Shown here: in pieces, positions 42,405-50,802 of the stretch
Layout of the letters: every line of letters begins with the position of its first letter
Numbering within the stretch: position 1 is the first letter of the stretch
NCBI GenBank assembly: GCA_004563405.1
Contig: SFTH01000012.1
Location: 21,150-85,149, forward strand
Reading direction: 5' to 3'
DNA: 64,000 bases
Source: a bacterium
GTDB taxonomy: Bacteria; Bacillota; Clostridia; Christensenellales; Aristaeellaceae
Position numbers and translations under genes: made by a program
Notes under the pieces: model-generated
Told to the model about the DNA's origin: nothing
What the model saw: only the letters and a program-made list of their open reading frames with translations
Databases searched by the model: none

Positions 42405-43829
42405 TTACGCGTCTGCCGGGGGCTCCTGTTGCGCCTTGCCGACCAGCCCGCCCGTGGAGACATTCTGAATCACCTTGGGAATGTCCAGTCCGACGGCGTT
42501 TTTCACCGCCTCGAAGGTCTGAAGCATCGTTCCGGCGGTGTCCCGCGCCATGGAGGTTGCGCCGCCCTCGCCGAAGAGGATGATCTTCTCCGTCTTGCTC
42601 AGCGGCTCCGCCACCGCCCGGGCCATTTCCGGCAGCTTGTTGGCGATCATTTCCATCATGGCCGCCTGGCCGTAGAGCTGCATGGCCTCAGCCTTCTTCC
42701 GCAGCGCCTCCGCCTCGGCCTCGCCCTTCATGCGGATGGCCTCGGCCTCCTTCTGCGCGGCGTAGAGCTCCGCGTCCGCTTCCGCCTGGCGCCGGATCTT
42801 TGCGGCCTCGGCTTCGGCAATCTGACGGTCCTTTTCCGCCGCCGCCTTTTCGCGAATCTCCACGTTCAGGCGTTCGCGCTCGATTTCGACGGCCTGCCGC
42901 TTCAACTCCGTCTCCTTCTCCAGGCGGGTCAGCTCGGCCGCGGCATGCTCCGTCTCAAAGACCTTGCGAATGCGCTCCTGCTCGATCTTGTAGGCCTCCT
43001 CCGCCTTTGCGCGGGCGGCCTCCATCTCCTGCTTGAACGCAGCCTTCTGCACCTCCACGTCGCGCTGCTGCTGGGCGACCTCCGCTTCGGCCTGCATCTC
43101 CGCAAAGCGGCTCTGCTTGTTCGCCTCGGCCTCGGCGATGCGCTTGTCCTGCTGCTTTTCGGCCACGTTCCGCGCCGCCATCGTGTTGATGACCATTCCA
43201 TCCGTATCCGAGAAGTTCTGAATCGTCAGATTGATGATCTCCAGGCCCATGTTCCCCATGTCGCTCATGGCGGCCTTGATGGACTCCTGCGCGAACTTGT
43301 CCCTGTTCTGAACGAGCTCCGCGATGGTCATCTGGCCGATGATTTCGCGCATGTTGCCCTCCAGAACGTCCTTCGCCAGCGCCTTGATCTGCTCCGCATT
43401 GTAATGCAGCAGCTGCTCGGCCGCCGTCGCGATCGAAAGGTCATCCGAACCGATCTTGATGTTCGCAACCGCGTCCACCAGCACCGAGATGTACTCCTTC
43501 GTGGGAACCGGCTGGGCCGTCTTGATGTCCACCTGGGTCAGGCACATATCCAGCTTGTCAATGCGCTCGACCGCGGGAACGTAAAAGGTTGCGCCGCCGC
43601 GCACGATGCGGTAGCCGAATTTCTTGGAAATGATATTCCCGTCCGGCGTGCGCACCTTGTAATTCCTGCGAATCAGGCCGGAAATGATCAGCGCCGTATC
43701 CGGCGGCGCAATCTTGTACCGCGGGAGGAACTTGATCAGCAGGATCAGCGCCACCAGTCCACCCAGAATCCAGTACCAATCGTGCATCAGAAAATCCAGG
43801 ATGTTTTCTACCACAGGCTCCACCTCCAT
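42405..43829 (-). CDS. Flotillin-like SPFH-domain protein
   Basis: A 474-residue membrane scaffold protein. One N-terminal membrane segment (YWILGGLVALILLIKFL), then the SPFH/Band 7 domain (about 35-190: KIAPPDTALIISGLI ... ATAAEQLLHYNAEQIKALAKDVLEGNMREIIGQMTI), then a long Ala/Glu coiled coil (about 210-400) and a C-terminal region. Relatives (FloT/YuaG) organise membrane domains. I give the ATG at 43829; a GTG at 43814 with GGAGG eight bases upstream is an alternative. The gene stands alone behind a clear promoter. Confidence 0.92.
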   Translation of the reverse strand: MEVEPVVENILDFLMHDWYWILGGLVALILLIKFLPRYKIAPPDTALIISGLIRRNYKVRTPDGNIISKKFGYRIVRGGATFYVPAVERIDKLDMCLTQVDIKTAQPVPTKEYISVLVDAVANIKIGSDDLSIATAAEQLLHYNAEQIKALAKDVLEGNMREIIGQMTIAELVQNRDKFAQESIKAAMSDMGNMGLEIINLTIQNFSDTDGMVINTMAARNVAEKQQDKRIAEAEANKQSRFAEMQAEAEVAQQQRDVEVQKAAFKQEMEAARAKAEEAYKIEQERIRKVFETEHAAAELTRLEKETELKRQAVEIERERLNVEIREKAAAEKDRQIAEAEAAKIRRQAEADAELYAAQKEAEAIRMKGEAEAEALRKKAEAMQLYGQAAMMEMIANKLPEMARAVAEPLSKTEKIILFGEGGATSMARDTAGTMLQTFEAVKNAVGLDIPKVIQNVSTGGLVGKAQQEPPADA

Positions 43830-43875
43830 ACAATTCAGAGGGTGCACCGCCCCCTCTTCCCATTTTCTTAATTTT

Positions 43876-43904
43876 ATTATATCATATACATTCATTTATG
43901 TAAA
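43876..43904 (-). promoter_or_regulatory. Flotillin promoter
   Basis: Minus-strand TTTACA (43899-43904), a 17-base spacer and TATAAT (43876-43881), 47 bases before the ATG. Confidence 0.85.
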
Positions 43905-44035
43905 TAATTTCGGAAATTTTACGGCAAATTCAGTGCGATAATTTCAGCATTGCACGCAGAGAGCAATCCCGCGCGTCGCATCTTCCGCATGGTCGCCCCG
44001 CATCAACCGCCATTGCACACCGTGCCCGCCAAAAA

Positions 44036-44068
44036 ACAAAGGGGACTCGCCGGAACGGGTCCTTTCCC
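44036..44068 (-). terminator. Probable rmuC terminator
   Basis: An imperfect stem around AAAGGAC...GTCCCCTTT (with a bulge) followed on the minus strand by GTTTTTTGG. The T run is good; the stem is imperfect. Confidence 0.5.
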
Positions 44069-44102
44069 GCCCCGCGAATCCCCCGAAGCAGCTCCAATGG
44101 CT

Positions 44103-45227
44103 TCACATCAGCTTCTTTCCGATCTTGCGCGCCCGGGCCTCCATGGCGTCCAGCTCGGCCTGCGCCTGGTCCATGCGCTGGCGGGCGCGGACGATGCCCT
44201 CCTGGAAGCGGGCGAACTCGCCCCGCAGCTCGTCGAAGCGCTCCAGCACCTCGCCGCTGCGCCGTTCCAGCTCACTGGAGCGGAATCCCATCTGCAGGCT
44301 CGTCAGCAGCGCGCAGAGGGTGGACGGGCCGGAGATCAGCACCCGGTACTTCGCCTGCACCCGCTCGATCAGCCCCGGGCAGCGGGCCGCCTCGGCGTAG
44401 AGGCCCTCGGCGGGCAGGAACATCACGGCAAAGTCCGCTGTCTGGGGCGGGCGGATGTACTTTTCGGCAATCAGCTTCGCCTGCTCCAGAATCGCGCGCT
44501 CCAGCTGGCGGGCACACTTTTCCCGCAGCGCCGCGTCCCCCGCCGCCTCCGCGTCCACCAGGCGCACATAATCCTCCTGGGGAAACTTGGAGTCGATGGG
44601 CAGCAGCGTCACGCCCCGATCCCGGTCGGGCAGCTTCAGCGCGAATTCCACCCGCGTGGCCGAGCCCTCGGGGATGGCGGCGTTTTCCACATACTGCTCC
44701 GGCGAGAACATCTGCATCAGCACGCTCCTGAGCTGCATCTCGCCCCAGACGCCCCGGGTTTTGACGTTGCCCAGCACCTTCTTGAGGTCGGTGACGTTCG
44801 CAGCCAGCTCCCGCATCTCGCCGATGCCCCGGTGTACGTCCGCCAGCTGGCCGTTCACCACCCGGAAGGATTCGCTCAACCGCCCGTCCAGCTTCTCGCC
44901 CACCATGCGGCGCATTTCGCCCAGGTTCGCGTCGCTCTGGCGGGTGAAGGCCTCCATGCGCGCGTCCAGCGCGCCGGAGAGCTCCGCCACCTGCCGCAGG
45001 GAGTCGTTCACCGCCCGGTTCAGCCGCTCCATGCTCTGGCCCTGGCTCTCGCTCTCCCGGCGCAGCAGGCCCAGCATGCGCTCCCGATCCCGGCGCGCGC
45101 GTCGGCTCTGCCGGGCGAGCAGCAGCACCGCCACGGCCAGCACAACCAGCGCGAGCGCGGCGGCCGCCAGCACCGCAGCGGCCGCCAGCACCGCAGCGGC
45201 CGGATTCCGATTCAATGCCTCCAGCAT
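44103..45227 (-). CDS. rmuC: DNA recombination protein RmuC
   Basis: A 374-residue protein. An Ala/Leu-rich membrane anchor lies at residues 10-38, then a coiled coil (about 40-140), then the nuclease-like RmuC domain (about 150-320: GVWGEMQLRSVLMQMF, LLPIDSKFPQEDY, FLPAEGLYAEA, LISGPSTLCALLTSLQMG). RmuC limits inversions at short inverted repeats in E. coli; the exact activity is unproven. The anchor is encoded by a short repeated DNA segment (GCGGCCGCCAGCACCGCAGC twice). It follows argS on the same strand, separated by a terminator. Confidence 0.94.
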   Translation of the reverse strand: MLEALNRNPAAAVLAAAAVLAAAALALVVLAVAVLLLARQSRRARRDRERMLGLLRRESESQGQSMERLNRAVNDSLRQVAELSGALDARMEAFTRQSDANLGEMRRMVGEKLDGRLSESFRVVNGQLADVHRGIGEMRELAANVTDLKKVLGNVKTRGVWGEMQLRSVLMQMFSPEQYVENAAIPEGSATRVEFALKLPDRDRGVTLLPIDSKFPQEDYVRLVDAEAAGDAALREKCARQLERAILEQAKLIAEKYIRPPQTADFAVMFLPAEGLYAEAARCPGLIERVQAKYRVLISGPSTLCALLTSLQMGFRSSELERRSGEVLERFDELRGEFARFQEGIVRARQRMDQAQAELDAMEARARKIGKKLM

Positions 45228-45247
45228 ATTGACCTCCGTAAATCAAA

Positions 45248-45269
45248 GCGGAGGGGTTTTCCCCTCCGC
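45248..45269 (-). terminator. argS terminator
   Basis: A 9-bp perfect stem (45248-45256 with 45261-45269) around four bases, followed on the minus strand by TTTGATT. Confidence 0.8.
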
Positions 45270-45340
45270 AGACTGTCGTTGCGCTTGCAGAGCGGCGCTT
45301 TCCGTCCGGCGCGGGCGCGCATCCTCCCCTCCGGTCGCTC

Positions 45341-47050
45341 TTACATCCGCTCCGGGGCCTCCAGGCCGATCAGCTCCAGCGCTTTGGCGATGGTCTGGCG
45401 GGTCGCGCGGGTCAGCATCAGCCGCGCGGCGCGCACGCCCAGATCGTCCACCATCACCTTGTGCTCGTAGTAGAACTTGTTGTAGGCCTGGGCCAGATCC
45501 ACGCTGTAGCGGGTGACCATCGAGGGCTCGCTCTTGTTGAGCGCCGCCTTCAGGATCTCCGGGAACTGCTCCAGCAGGCGCACCACGTCCTGGGCTTCAG
45601 GATCGGACAGGGCGCTGAAGTCCGGCGCTGCGACGCACTCCCCGGCCTTGCGCAGCACGGAGCATGCGCGGGCGTGGGTGTACATCACATAGGGGCCGGT
45701 TTCGCCGTCGAAGTTGAGCGCGCGATCCCAGTAGAAGTCGATGTCTTTGATGCGGTTGTTGTACAGCGCGAAGAACACTACCGCACCCACGCCCACCTGG
45801 CGCGCGACCTCGTCCTTGTTCGCGAGATCCGGGCTCTTCTCGTCGATGATGGCCCGGGCCTTCTGAATGGCGGTATTGAGCAGGTCCTCCAGATACACCA
45901 CGCGGCCCTCGCGGGTGGAGAGGGTCTGACCCTCGAAGGAGACCATGCCGAAGGCGACGTGCTCGCAGTTCTTATACCAGTCGTAGCCCATCAGCTCCAG
46001 CACCTTGAACAGCTGGCGGAAGTGCAGATCCTGCTGGTAGGCCACCACATAGAGGGACTTGTCGAAGTTGTAGGTGTCCTTGCGGTACTTGGCGGCGGCC
46101 AGATCGCGGGTGATGTAGAGCGTCGCGCCATCGGAGCGCAGGATCAGCGCCGGGGGCATGCCGTAGGGCTCCAGATCCACGATCTGCGCGCCCTGGTCCT
46201 CCTTGAGCAGGTTCTTCTCCCGCAGCTCATCGATGACGGGCTGCATCTTGTCGTTGTAGAAGGACTCGCCGGCGTAGGAATCGAACTTCACGCCCAGCAG
46301 GTCGTACACCCGCTCCGCGTCCTTGAGCGTCACGGACTTGAACCAGTTGAAGATCTCCAGCGCCTCCGCATCTCCGTCCTCGATCTTCTTGAACCAGGCG
46401 CGGCCCTCGTCGTTGAGCGCCTCGTTCTCCTTGGCCTCGGTGTTGAAGCGCACGTAGAGCTTCACCATCTCGTCCACGCCGCCATTGGCCACGGTGTCGT
46501 GGTCGCCCCAGCGCTTGTAGGCGGCGATCATCTTGCCGAACTGTGTGCCCCAGTCGCCCAGGTGGTTCACGCCCACGGCGTTCCAGCCGAAGAATTTATA
46601 GAGCTTGTAGAGGGAATTGCCGATCATCGTGGTGGACAGATGTCCGATGTGGAAGCGCTTGGCGATGTTGATGGAGGAGTAGTCCAGCACCACGGTCTTG
46701 CCCGCGCCGGAGTTGTCCGAGCCGTAGGTATCGCTCTGCTCCAGCACCGCCTCCACCACCTTCTCGGCGTAGGTGGCGCGGTCGATGAAGAAGTTCAGAT
46801 AGCCCTTGACCGATTCCACGCGGCCCAGATAGTCCGCGTGAATTTCCGCCGCCAGCGCGTCGGAAATCATCATCGGCGACTTGCGCAGGGTCTTGGAGAG
46901 CCTGAAGCAGGGGAAGGCGTAATCGCCCATCTCCACGCTCGGGGGAATCTCCAGCGCCTGGGCGATCTCCGCGGCCGCCAGCTCCGCGCCGCCAAAGGCC
47001 CGCGCCGCCGCGCCGCATATTTCATTCGCAATGGAAAGCTTGAAGTCCAT
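45341..47050 (-). CDS. argS: Arginyl-tRNA synthetase
   Basis: Charges tRNA-Arg. The 569 residues show the N-terminal Add-1 domain (about 1-100), the class I signature HIGHLSTTMIGNSLYKL near residue 130, WGTQFGKMIAAY, the second signature replaced by LSTREGRVVYL (ArgS lacks a normal KMSKS) and the C-terminal anticodon domain with YNKFYYEHKVM. I start at the ATG at 47050 with GGGAG upstream; a GTG at 47062 is too close to that site. No T-box is visible upstream, unlike ileS and metG. Confidence 0.96.
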   Translation of the reverse strand: MDFKLSIANEICGAAARAFGGAELAAAEIAQALEIPPSVEMGDYAFPCFRLSKTLRKSPMMISDALAAEIHADYLGRVESVKGYLNFFIDRATYAEKVVEAVLEQSDTYGSDNSGAGKTVVLDYSSINIAKRFHIGHLSTTMIGNSLYKLYKFFGWNAVGVNHLGDWGTQFGKMIAAYKRWGDHDTVANGGVDEMVKLYVRFNTEAKENEALNDEGRAWFKKIEDGDAEALEIFNWFKSVTLKDAERVYDLLGVKFDSYAGESFYNDKMQPVIDELREKNLLKEDQGAQIVDLEPYGMPPALILRSDGATLYITRDLAAAKYRKDTYNFDKSLYVVAYQQDLHFRQLFKVLELMGYDWYKNCEHVAFGMVSFEGQTLSTREGRVVYLEDLLNTAIQKARAIIDEKSPDLANKDEVARQVGVGAVVFFALYNNRIKDIDFYWDRALNFDGETGPYVMYTHARACSVLRKAGECVAAPDFSALSDPEAQDVVRLLEQFPEILKAALNKSEPSMVTRYSVDLAQAYNKFYYEHKVMVDDLGVRAARLMLTRATRQTIAKALELIGLEAPERM

Positions 47051-47178
47051 GTTTCGTTTCACTCCCGTATTTCGATACTTCTACATCTCTATTATACCAG
47101 ATATTCCCCGCCGGGAACAGCGGCGGACGGGTTAATTATTGCCTCCACCCACAATTTCCCGCAGTTCGCCTCCTGCGG

Positions 47179-47207
47179 TTGATTTTTCTACAAAAAAGGG
47201 GTATTAT
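47179..47207 (+). promoter_or_regulatory. Promoter of the zinc-ribbon/ispE operon
   Basis: TTGATT (47179-47184), a 17-base spacer and TATTAT (47202-47207), about 50 bases before the ATG at 47259. Confidence 0.75.
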
Positions 47208-47258
47208 GGAAATTGGGGATGTATCCCCGACTATCTGATTCGGATCGGAGGAAATACG

Positions 47259-47870
47259 ATGGCATTTCTCAATGAATTCAAAGAAATATTCAATAAGGCC
47301 GCGCAATCCGTGACGAGCAAGACCAAGGACAGTGTCGAAATCAGCCGCCTCTCCGGCGAGAGCCGCAGCATTGCGGGCGAGCTGGCCACGCTCTACGAGC
47401 AGATCGGCCGCTGCTATGTGGATTCCAAGGGAAGCGACCTGGAGGCGCTGGAGCCCCTCTGCGCCCGCGTGGAGGAGCTGCGCGAACGGCTGGAGGAGCT
47501 GGAGCGCCAGCGCATGCAACTGAAGAACCAGAACCGCTGCCCCGCCTGCGGGGCCGTGATGCCCAAGAACGCCCGCTTCTGCTCCAGCTGCGGCCGCCGG
47601 ATGCCGGAGGAAGCGCCCGAACAGGAGAGCGCGCCCGTCGCCGCGGAGGCGAGCTACTGCCCCGAATGTGGCGCGATGCGCGGAGAGGGCGACGCCTTCT
47701 GCGACGTCTGCGGCTACAATTACGCCGGCGGCGAAGCGGAGACCCCGGCGACGTCCGCGACGGGCGACGCCTATGCCGGCGGTGTAAAAATCTCCCCGGC
47801 GAGGCCCGCGCCCGCAGCGCCCGCGGACGATGGCGCCGATGAAGCGCCTACGGACTTCGAAGCCGACTGA
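47259..47870 (+). CDS. Coiled-coil protein with two zinc ribbons
   Basis: A 203-residue cytoplasmic protein. Residues 1-85 form a helical, probably coiled-coil part (FLNEFKEIFNKAAQSV, VEELRERLEELERQRMQL). Two zinc-ribbon motifs follow: CPACGAVMPKNARFCSSCG and CPECGAMRGEGDAFCDVCG, each giving four cysteines. The tail is Ala/Pro-rich and acidic. Such ribbon proteins often serve as scaffolds; no specific role can be assigned. It has a GGAGGAAATACG site and leads an operon with a membrane protein and ispE. Confidence 0.85.
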   Translation: MAFLNEFKEIFNKAAQSVTSKTKDSVEISRLSGESRSIAGELATLYEQIGRCYVDSKGSDLEALEPLCARVEELRERLEELERQRMQLKNQNRCPACGAVMPKNARFCSSCGRRMPEEAPEQESAPVAAEASYCPECGAMRGEGDAFCDVCGYNYAGGEAETPATSATGDAYAGGVKISPARPAPAAPADDGADEAPTDFEAD

Positions 47871-47896
47871 TTCACCGCCAGAAGAGAGGGCATAGC

Positions 47897-48433
47897 ATGG
47901 ATAACGAAAAGCGCGGCCAGAGCCGCAGCGAATACAACGGCCGCTTTGGCAGCAGCGCGGGCGGCAACCAGCGGCCCACCGGCAGCTATCGCACGCAGCC
48001 CGCGGGCAGCTACCGCTCCCGCTCCGGCTACCAGGAGGCGCGGGAGGCGCGCCGCCCCACCGGCTTTGGCTCCATCGGCCCCCGGGAGGCCGCCGCACGG
48101 CGCAGCGCGCCCGACGCGGAAAAGGCCCCGGACAAGGCCCCGGAAAAGAAGCCGCCGGAGGACACGAAGGCCGCAAGGCGGGCCGAAAAGCGCGCGCTGC
48201 GCGAAGCCCGGAAGCAGGAAAGGGCCGCGCGTTCCGCCGAAAAACTCCGCGGACGTCGCGCGCTGAAGGCCGTGCTGATCGCCCTCGCGGGCGCTCTGGT
48301 TCTGCTGCTGGTATTGACGCTGCTCTTTGGCGGAAACGAAACCTACCACCAGCTCCCCACGGTGGAGCGGGAGTCCGTCGCCTCCTTTGCGCCGGATGCG
48401 ACGCCGGTTCCCGGCGCGGAGGTTGCGCCATGA
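47897..48433 (+). CDS. Basic single-pass membrane protein, unknown function
   Basis: A 178-residue protein. The first 125 residues are hydrophilic and rich in Arg, Ser, Gly and Lys (GSYRTQPAGSYRSRSGY repeats, then KRALREARKQERAARSAEKLRGRRA), predicted cytoplasmic. One membrane segment follows (AVLIALAGALVLLLVLTLLF), and a short outer tail (about 32 residues) ends in proline-rich sequence. I do not recognise the family. It lies 26 bases after the zinc-ribbon gene and overlaps ispE by four bases, so it is cotranscribed. Confidence 0.75.
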   Translation: MDNEKRGQSRSEYNGRFGSSAGGNQRPTGSYRTQPAGSYRSRSGYQEAREARRPTGFGSIGPREAAARRSAPDAEKAPDKAPEKKPPEDTKAARRAEKRALREARKQERAARSAEKLRGRRALKAVLIALAGALVLLLVLTLLFGGNETYHQLPTVERESVASFAPDATPVPGAEVAP

Positions 48434-49278
48434 GGCTGACCCTGCACGCACAGGCGAAGATCAACTGGTCGCTGTCCATCTGCGGCGAGCGGGAGGACGG
48501 CTACCACGACCTGGACATGCTGATGCAGAGCATCGCGCTCAGCGATGAGCTCAGCTTCGAAAACGCCCGCTGGATCACGCTGAGCGTGGACGGCCAGCGC
48601 CTGCCCTGCGGCGACCGCAATCTGGTTGTCCGCGCGGCCAACGCCCTGAACGAGGCCCTGGGCCTGCACCGGGGCGCGCGCATCACCCTGAAGAAGCACA
48701 TTCCCGCCCGGGCGGGACTGGGAGGCGGCAGCGCGGACTGCGCCGCGACGCTGCTGGCCCTCAACCGCCTCTGGGATCTCAACCTGCCCCTGCGCACGCT
48801 GATGCAGATCGGCCTGAAGTTGGGCGCGGACGTTCCCTTCTGCCTCCAGCGCGGCCTGGCCCGCGCCCAAGGCGTGGGCGAAATCCTCACCCCCTGTGCG
48901 GGCGCGCCGGACTATCCTCTGGTGATGGTTACGCCCGGCGGAGGGCTCTCCACGCCGCAGGTGTTCAAGGCCTGGAGCGTGGGCGGCTACCCCATGACCC
49001 CCGTGGACACCCCCGCGCTGGCGGCGGCGCTGCTCACGGGCGACCTCGCCGCCGCCCAGCGGCTCGCCCACAACGATCTGGAAGCCCCCGCCATCTCGCT
49101 GATGCCCGAAATCGGCGAACTGATCGAGCGCTTCCGCGCCCTGGGCGCGGACTTCGTGCGCATGACCGGCAGCGGCTCCACGGTGTTCGCCGCCTTCCAC
49201 GACGAGGCCCGCGCCCGCGCCGCCGCCGCGCAGGTTCCTGGCGCAATCCTCACCCACACCTCCGGCCCGATCCGCTGA
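48430..49278 (+). CDS. ispE: 4-diphosphocytidyl-2-C-methyl-D-erythritol kinase
   Basis: The fourth enzyme of the MEP isoprenoid pathway; it phosphorylates CDP-methylerythritol. The 282 residues have the GHMP-kinase features: LHAQAKINWSLSICGEREDGYHDLDMLMQSI at the N-terminus, the ATP loop IPARAGLGGGSADCAATL near residue 92, GADVPFCL and the C-terminal MTGSGSTVFAAF. It overlaps the upstream membrane protein by four bases. Its presence implies the MEP route, as in most Clostridia. Confidence 0.97.
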   Translation: MRLTLHAQAKINWSLSICGEREDGYHDLDMLMQSIALSDELSFENARWITLSVDGQRLPCGDRNLVVRAANALNEALGLHRGARITLKKHIPARAGLGGGSADCAATLLALNRLWDLNLPLRTLMQIGLKLGADVPFCLQRGLARAQGVGEILTPCAGAPDYPLVMVTPGGGLSTPQVFKAWSVGGYPMTPVDTPALAAALLTGDLAAAQRLAHNDLEAPAISLMPEIGELIERFRALGADFVRMTGSGSTVFAAFHDEARARAAAAQVPGAILTHTSGPIR

Positions 49279-49331
49279 CCCCGGCGGGCCGGGGAGATTT
49301 TGTCTTTCCTGCGGCTTTTTGAAAAAAAGGC

Positions 49332-49360
49332 TTGACAAGCGCCGGGAAATGTAGTAGAAT
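49332..49360 (+). promoter_or_regulatory. tRNA-Val promoter
   Basis: TTGACA (49332-49337), a 17-base spacer and TAGAAT (49355-49360). It gives a precursor with a 5' leader of about 100 bases (to 49468). I see no gene in that leader. Confidence 0.8.
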
Positions 49361-49468
49361 AATCAAGTCGGCAGGAAAATGTGCCGTCTGAATCCGTCGC
49401 CCATCCGATGCGCTGTGTTCCATGGATGTGACATGGAGATCATACACAAAAATCGGTTCACATATCTT

Positions 49469-49544
49469 GGTCTGTTGGCTCAGTTGGTAGAGCACCGTGT
49501 TCACATCGCGGGGGTCATTGGTTCGAGTCCAATACAGACCACCA
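49469..49544 (+). tRNA. tRNA-Val (anticodon CAC), CCA encoded
   Basis: A full cloverleaf: acceptor GGTCTGT with ACAGACC, D-stem GCTC with GAGC, anticodon stem CCGTG with CGCGG around TTCACAT (anticodon CAC at 49502-49504), a 5-base variable loop, T-stem ATTGG with CCAAT around TTCGAGT, then A and encoded CCA. All stems pair. Confidence 0.95.
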
Positions 49545-49547
49545 TCA

Positions 49548-49583
49548 AAACCTTGCAGGTATAAATGCTTGCAGGGTTTTTTC
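49548..49583 (+). terminator. Terminator behind tRNA-Val
   Basis: Stem ACCTTGCAG with the matching CTTGCAGGGT, then six T and TCTTTT. It lies directly before the small gene at 49607. Confidence 0.8.
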
Positions 49584-49606
49584 TTTTGGAAAAGGAGGTT
49601 ATCCCG

Positions 49607-49828
49607 ATGAAATCCAACAGCAAGAACTCTCTCGTCAACCTGCTCTCCCTCTGCGGCCAGATCGCGGAGCACAAGAGCGAAAAGATGCAGGAACACGGCG
49701 GCGACGAGAACGAAATCCTCTCCGCCCTGACCGCGCAGCAGCAGGACCAGCTCCGCGCGCTGCTCGAAACCCTGCGCCAGGCCTGGCTCCGGGATCACGC
49801 GGAGCACCACAGAAAGCCGCAGGCCTGA
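49607..49828 (+). CDS. Small helical protein behind tRNA-Val
   Basis: A 73-residue protein with a very good AAAGGAGGTTATCCCG ribosome binding site. No own promoter is visible; it begins 24 bases after the tRNA terminator, so it may be read through from the tRNA promoter. The sequence is helical and His-rich at the end (LTAQQQDQLRALLETLRQAWLRDHAEHHRK). The last 35 residues resemble the C-terminal helix of MarR-type regulators and the first 25 (LVNLLSLCGQIAEHK) their first helix, with the DNA-binding middle absent. That reading is tentative. A strong terminator follows. Confidence 0.6.
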   Translation: MKSNSKNSLVNLLSLCGQIAEHKSEKMQEHGGDENEILSALTAQQQDQLRALLETLRQAWLRDHAEHHRKPQA

Positions 49829-49850
49829 CCGGCCCACACAGATCACAGCA

Positions 49851-49882
49851 CAGCGCCGCCCCCGGAACACGGGGGCGGCGCT
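49851..49882 (+). terminator. Terminator of the small gene
   Basis: A 12-bp GC-rich stem (49851-49862 with 49871-49882) around CGGAACAC. No T run follows, because a large palindrome begins at once. Confidence 0.6.
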
Positions 49883-49938
49883 CAGACTGTCAAAGAAGCC
49901 CTATTGCCTTGCTGCAATGGGGCTTCTTTGACAGTCTG
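49883..49938. repeat. 56-base near-perfect palindrome
   Basis: A 19-bp perfect arm (49883-49901 with 49920-49938) continued inside by a further five pairs (one is G-U) around CTTGCT. It can form one long hairpin in either strand. It adjoins locus 3 of the two-hairpin element. Confidence 0.85.
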
Positions 49939-50135
49939 ATCATTCCTGCCGGAATGGATTTCGTGCATTCCACTGACCTTTCATCCGGAAAGAAACACAG
50001 AACCCCTATCCCTCTGATCTATGGGGATAGGGGCGCGTTCGCATAAACGCCGACAGGCAGGTGACTGCGGCGCCTCGCCGCGGGGCAGGGATTCGTCCAT
50101 TCCAGCGCGGCAGCTACTGGCAGCGGGCACTGCCC
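49939..50135. repeat. Two-hairpin intergenic element, locus 3
   Basis: The loop block ATTCCTGCCGG is at 49942-49952, with a shorter hairpin B. GGAAAGAAACACAGAA is at 49987-50002. Hairpin A is a 10-bp perfect stem (50003-50012 with 50024-50033) with an 11-base loop TCTGATCTATG. From about 50082 a partial second copy follows (GGGGCAGGGATTCGT, then GCGCGGCAGCT), matching the part beside the aminotransferase stop at locus 1. It ends at the metI stop. Confidence 0.8.
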
Positions 50136-50139
50136 GCCG

Positions 50140-50802
50140 TTACCGGATGCGCTTGTCGGTTTTCTTTTCGATGCGGGAGCCGATTTCCTGGAAGAGCTGG
50201 ACGATGATGATCATCAGGAGCACCGTGACCAGCATGACGGGGGTGTTGTAGCGATAGTAGCCGTAGTTGATGGCGATGGCGCCCAGGCCGCCGCCGCCCA
50301 CATAGCCAGCCATGGCGGTGTAGCCGAGGATGGTGGTTACGGCGATGGTGCAGCCGCTGATGAGGGAGGGCTTGGCCTCGGGGATCAGGGTCTTGAGGAC
50401 GATCTTCCAGTTGGGCGTGCCCATGGCCCGGGCGGCCTCGATGACGCCTGCGGGCACCTCCTTGAGGGAAGATTCCACCATGCGTCCGATGAAGGGCGCG
50501 GCGCTGATGACCAGGGGAACGACGGTGGCCGTGGGGCCGAGGGTCGTGCCCAGCAGCCACATGGTGAAGGGCAGTACGGTGATCAGCAGGATGATGAAGG
50601 GCACGCTGCGCACGATGTTGACGATTGCGCCCAGCACGACGTTGACGCCCTTGCAGGGCTTGAGCCCGTTCTTGTCCGTCATATAGAGGGCGACGCCGAT
50701 GGGCATGCCCAGCACATAGGCCAGCAGCGTGGAAAAGAGCGTCATGTACAGGGTCTGCCCGATGCCGGTGACCATCTCGTTAATCATTCGTGCCGTAAAC
50801 AT
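50140..50802 (-). CDS. metI: Methionine ABC importer permease MetI
   Basis: A 220-residue permease with about five membrane segments. The ATPase-contact loop EAARAMGTPNWKIVLKTLIPEAKPSLISG and the blocks NIVRSVPFIILLI and LGYTAMAGYVGGGGLG are typical of MetI. It overlaps metN by 23 bases. No metQ-type binding protein is encoded after it, so the lipoprotein must be elsewhere. Its 3' side runs into the repeat element of locus 3. Confidence 0.95.
   Translation of the reverse strand: MFTARMINEMVTGIGQTLYMTLFSTLLAYVLGMPIGVALYMTDKNGLKPCKGVNVVLGAIVNIVRSVPFIILLITVLPFTMWLLGTTLGPTATVVPLVISAAPFIGRMVESSLKEVPAGVIEAARAMGTPNWKIVLKTLIPEAKPSLISGCTIAVTTILGYTAMAGYVGGGGLGAIAINYGYYRYNTPVMLVTVLLMIIIVQLFQEIGSRIEKKTDKRIR

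Noticed and set aside
45165..45204. Repeated GCGGCCGCCAGCACCGCAGC in rmuC as a regulatory repeat
   Set aside because: It encodes the Ala/Leu membrane anchor of RmuC and keeps the frame.
49379..49564. Frame of 61 codons covering the tRNA-Val gene
   Set aside because: It runs through the tRNA and its terminator with no ribosome binding site.
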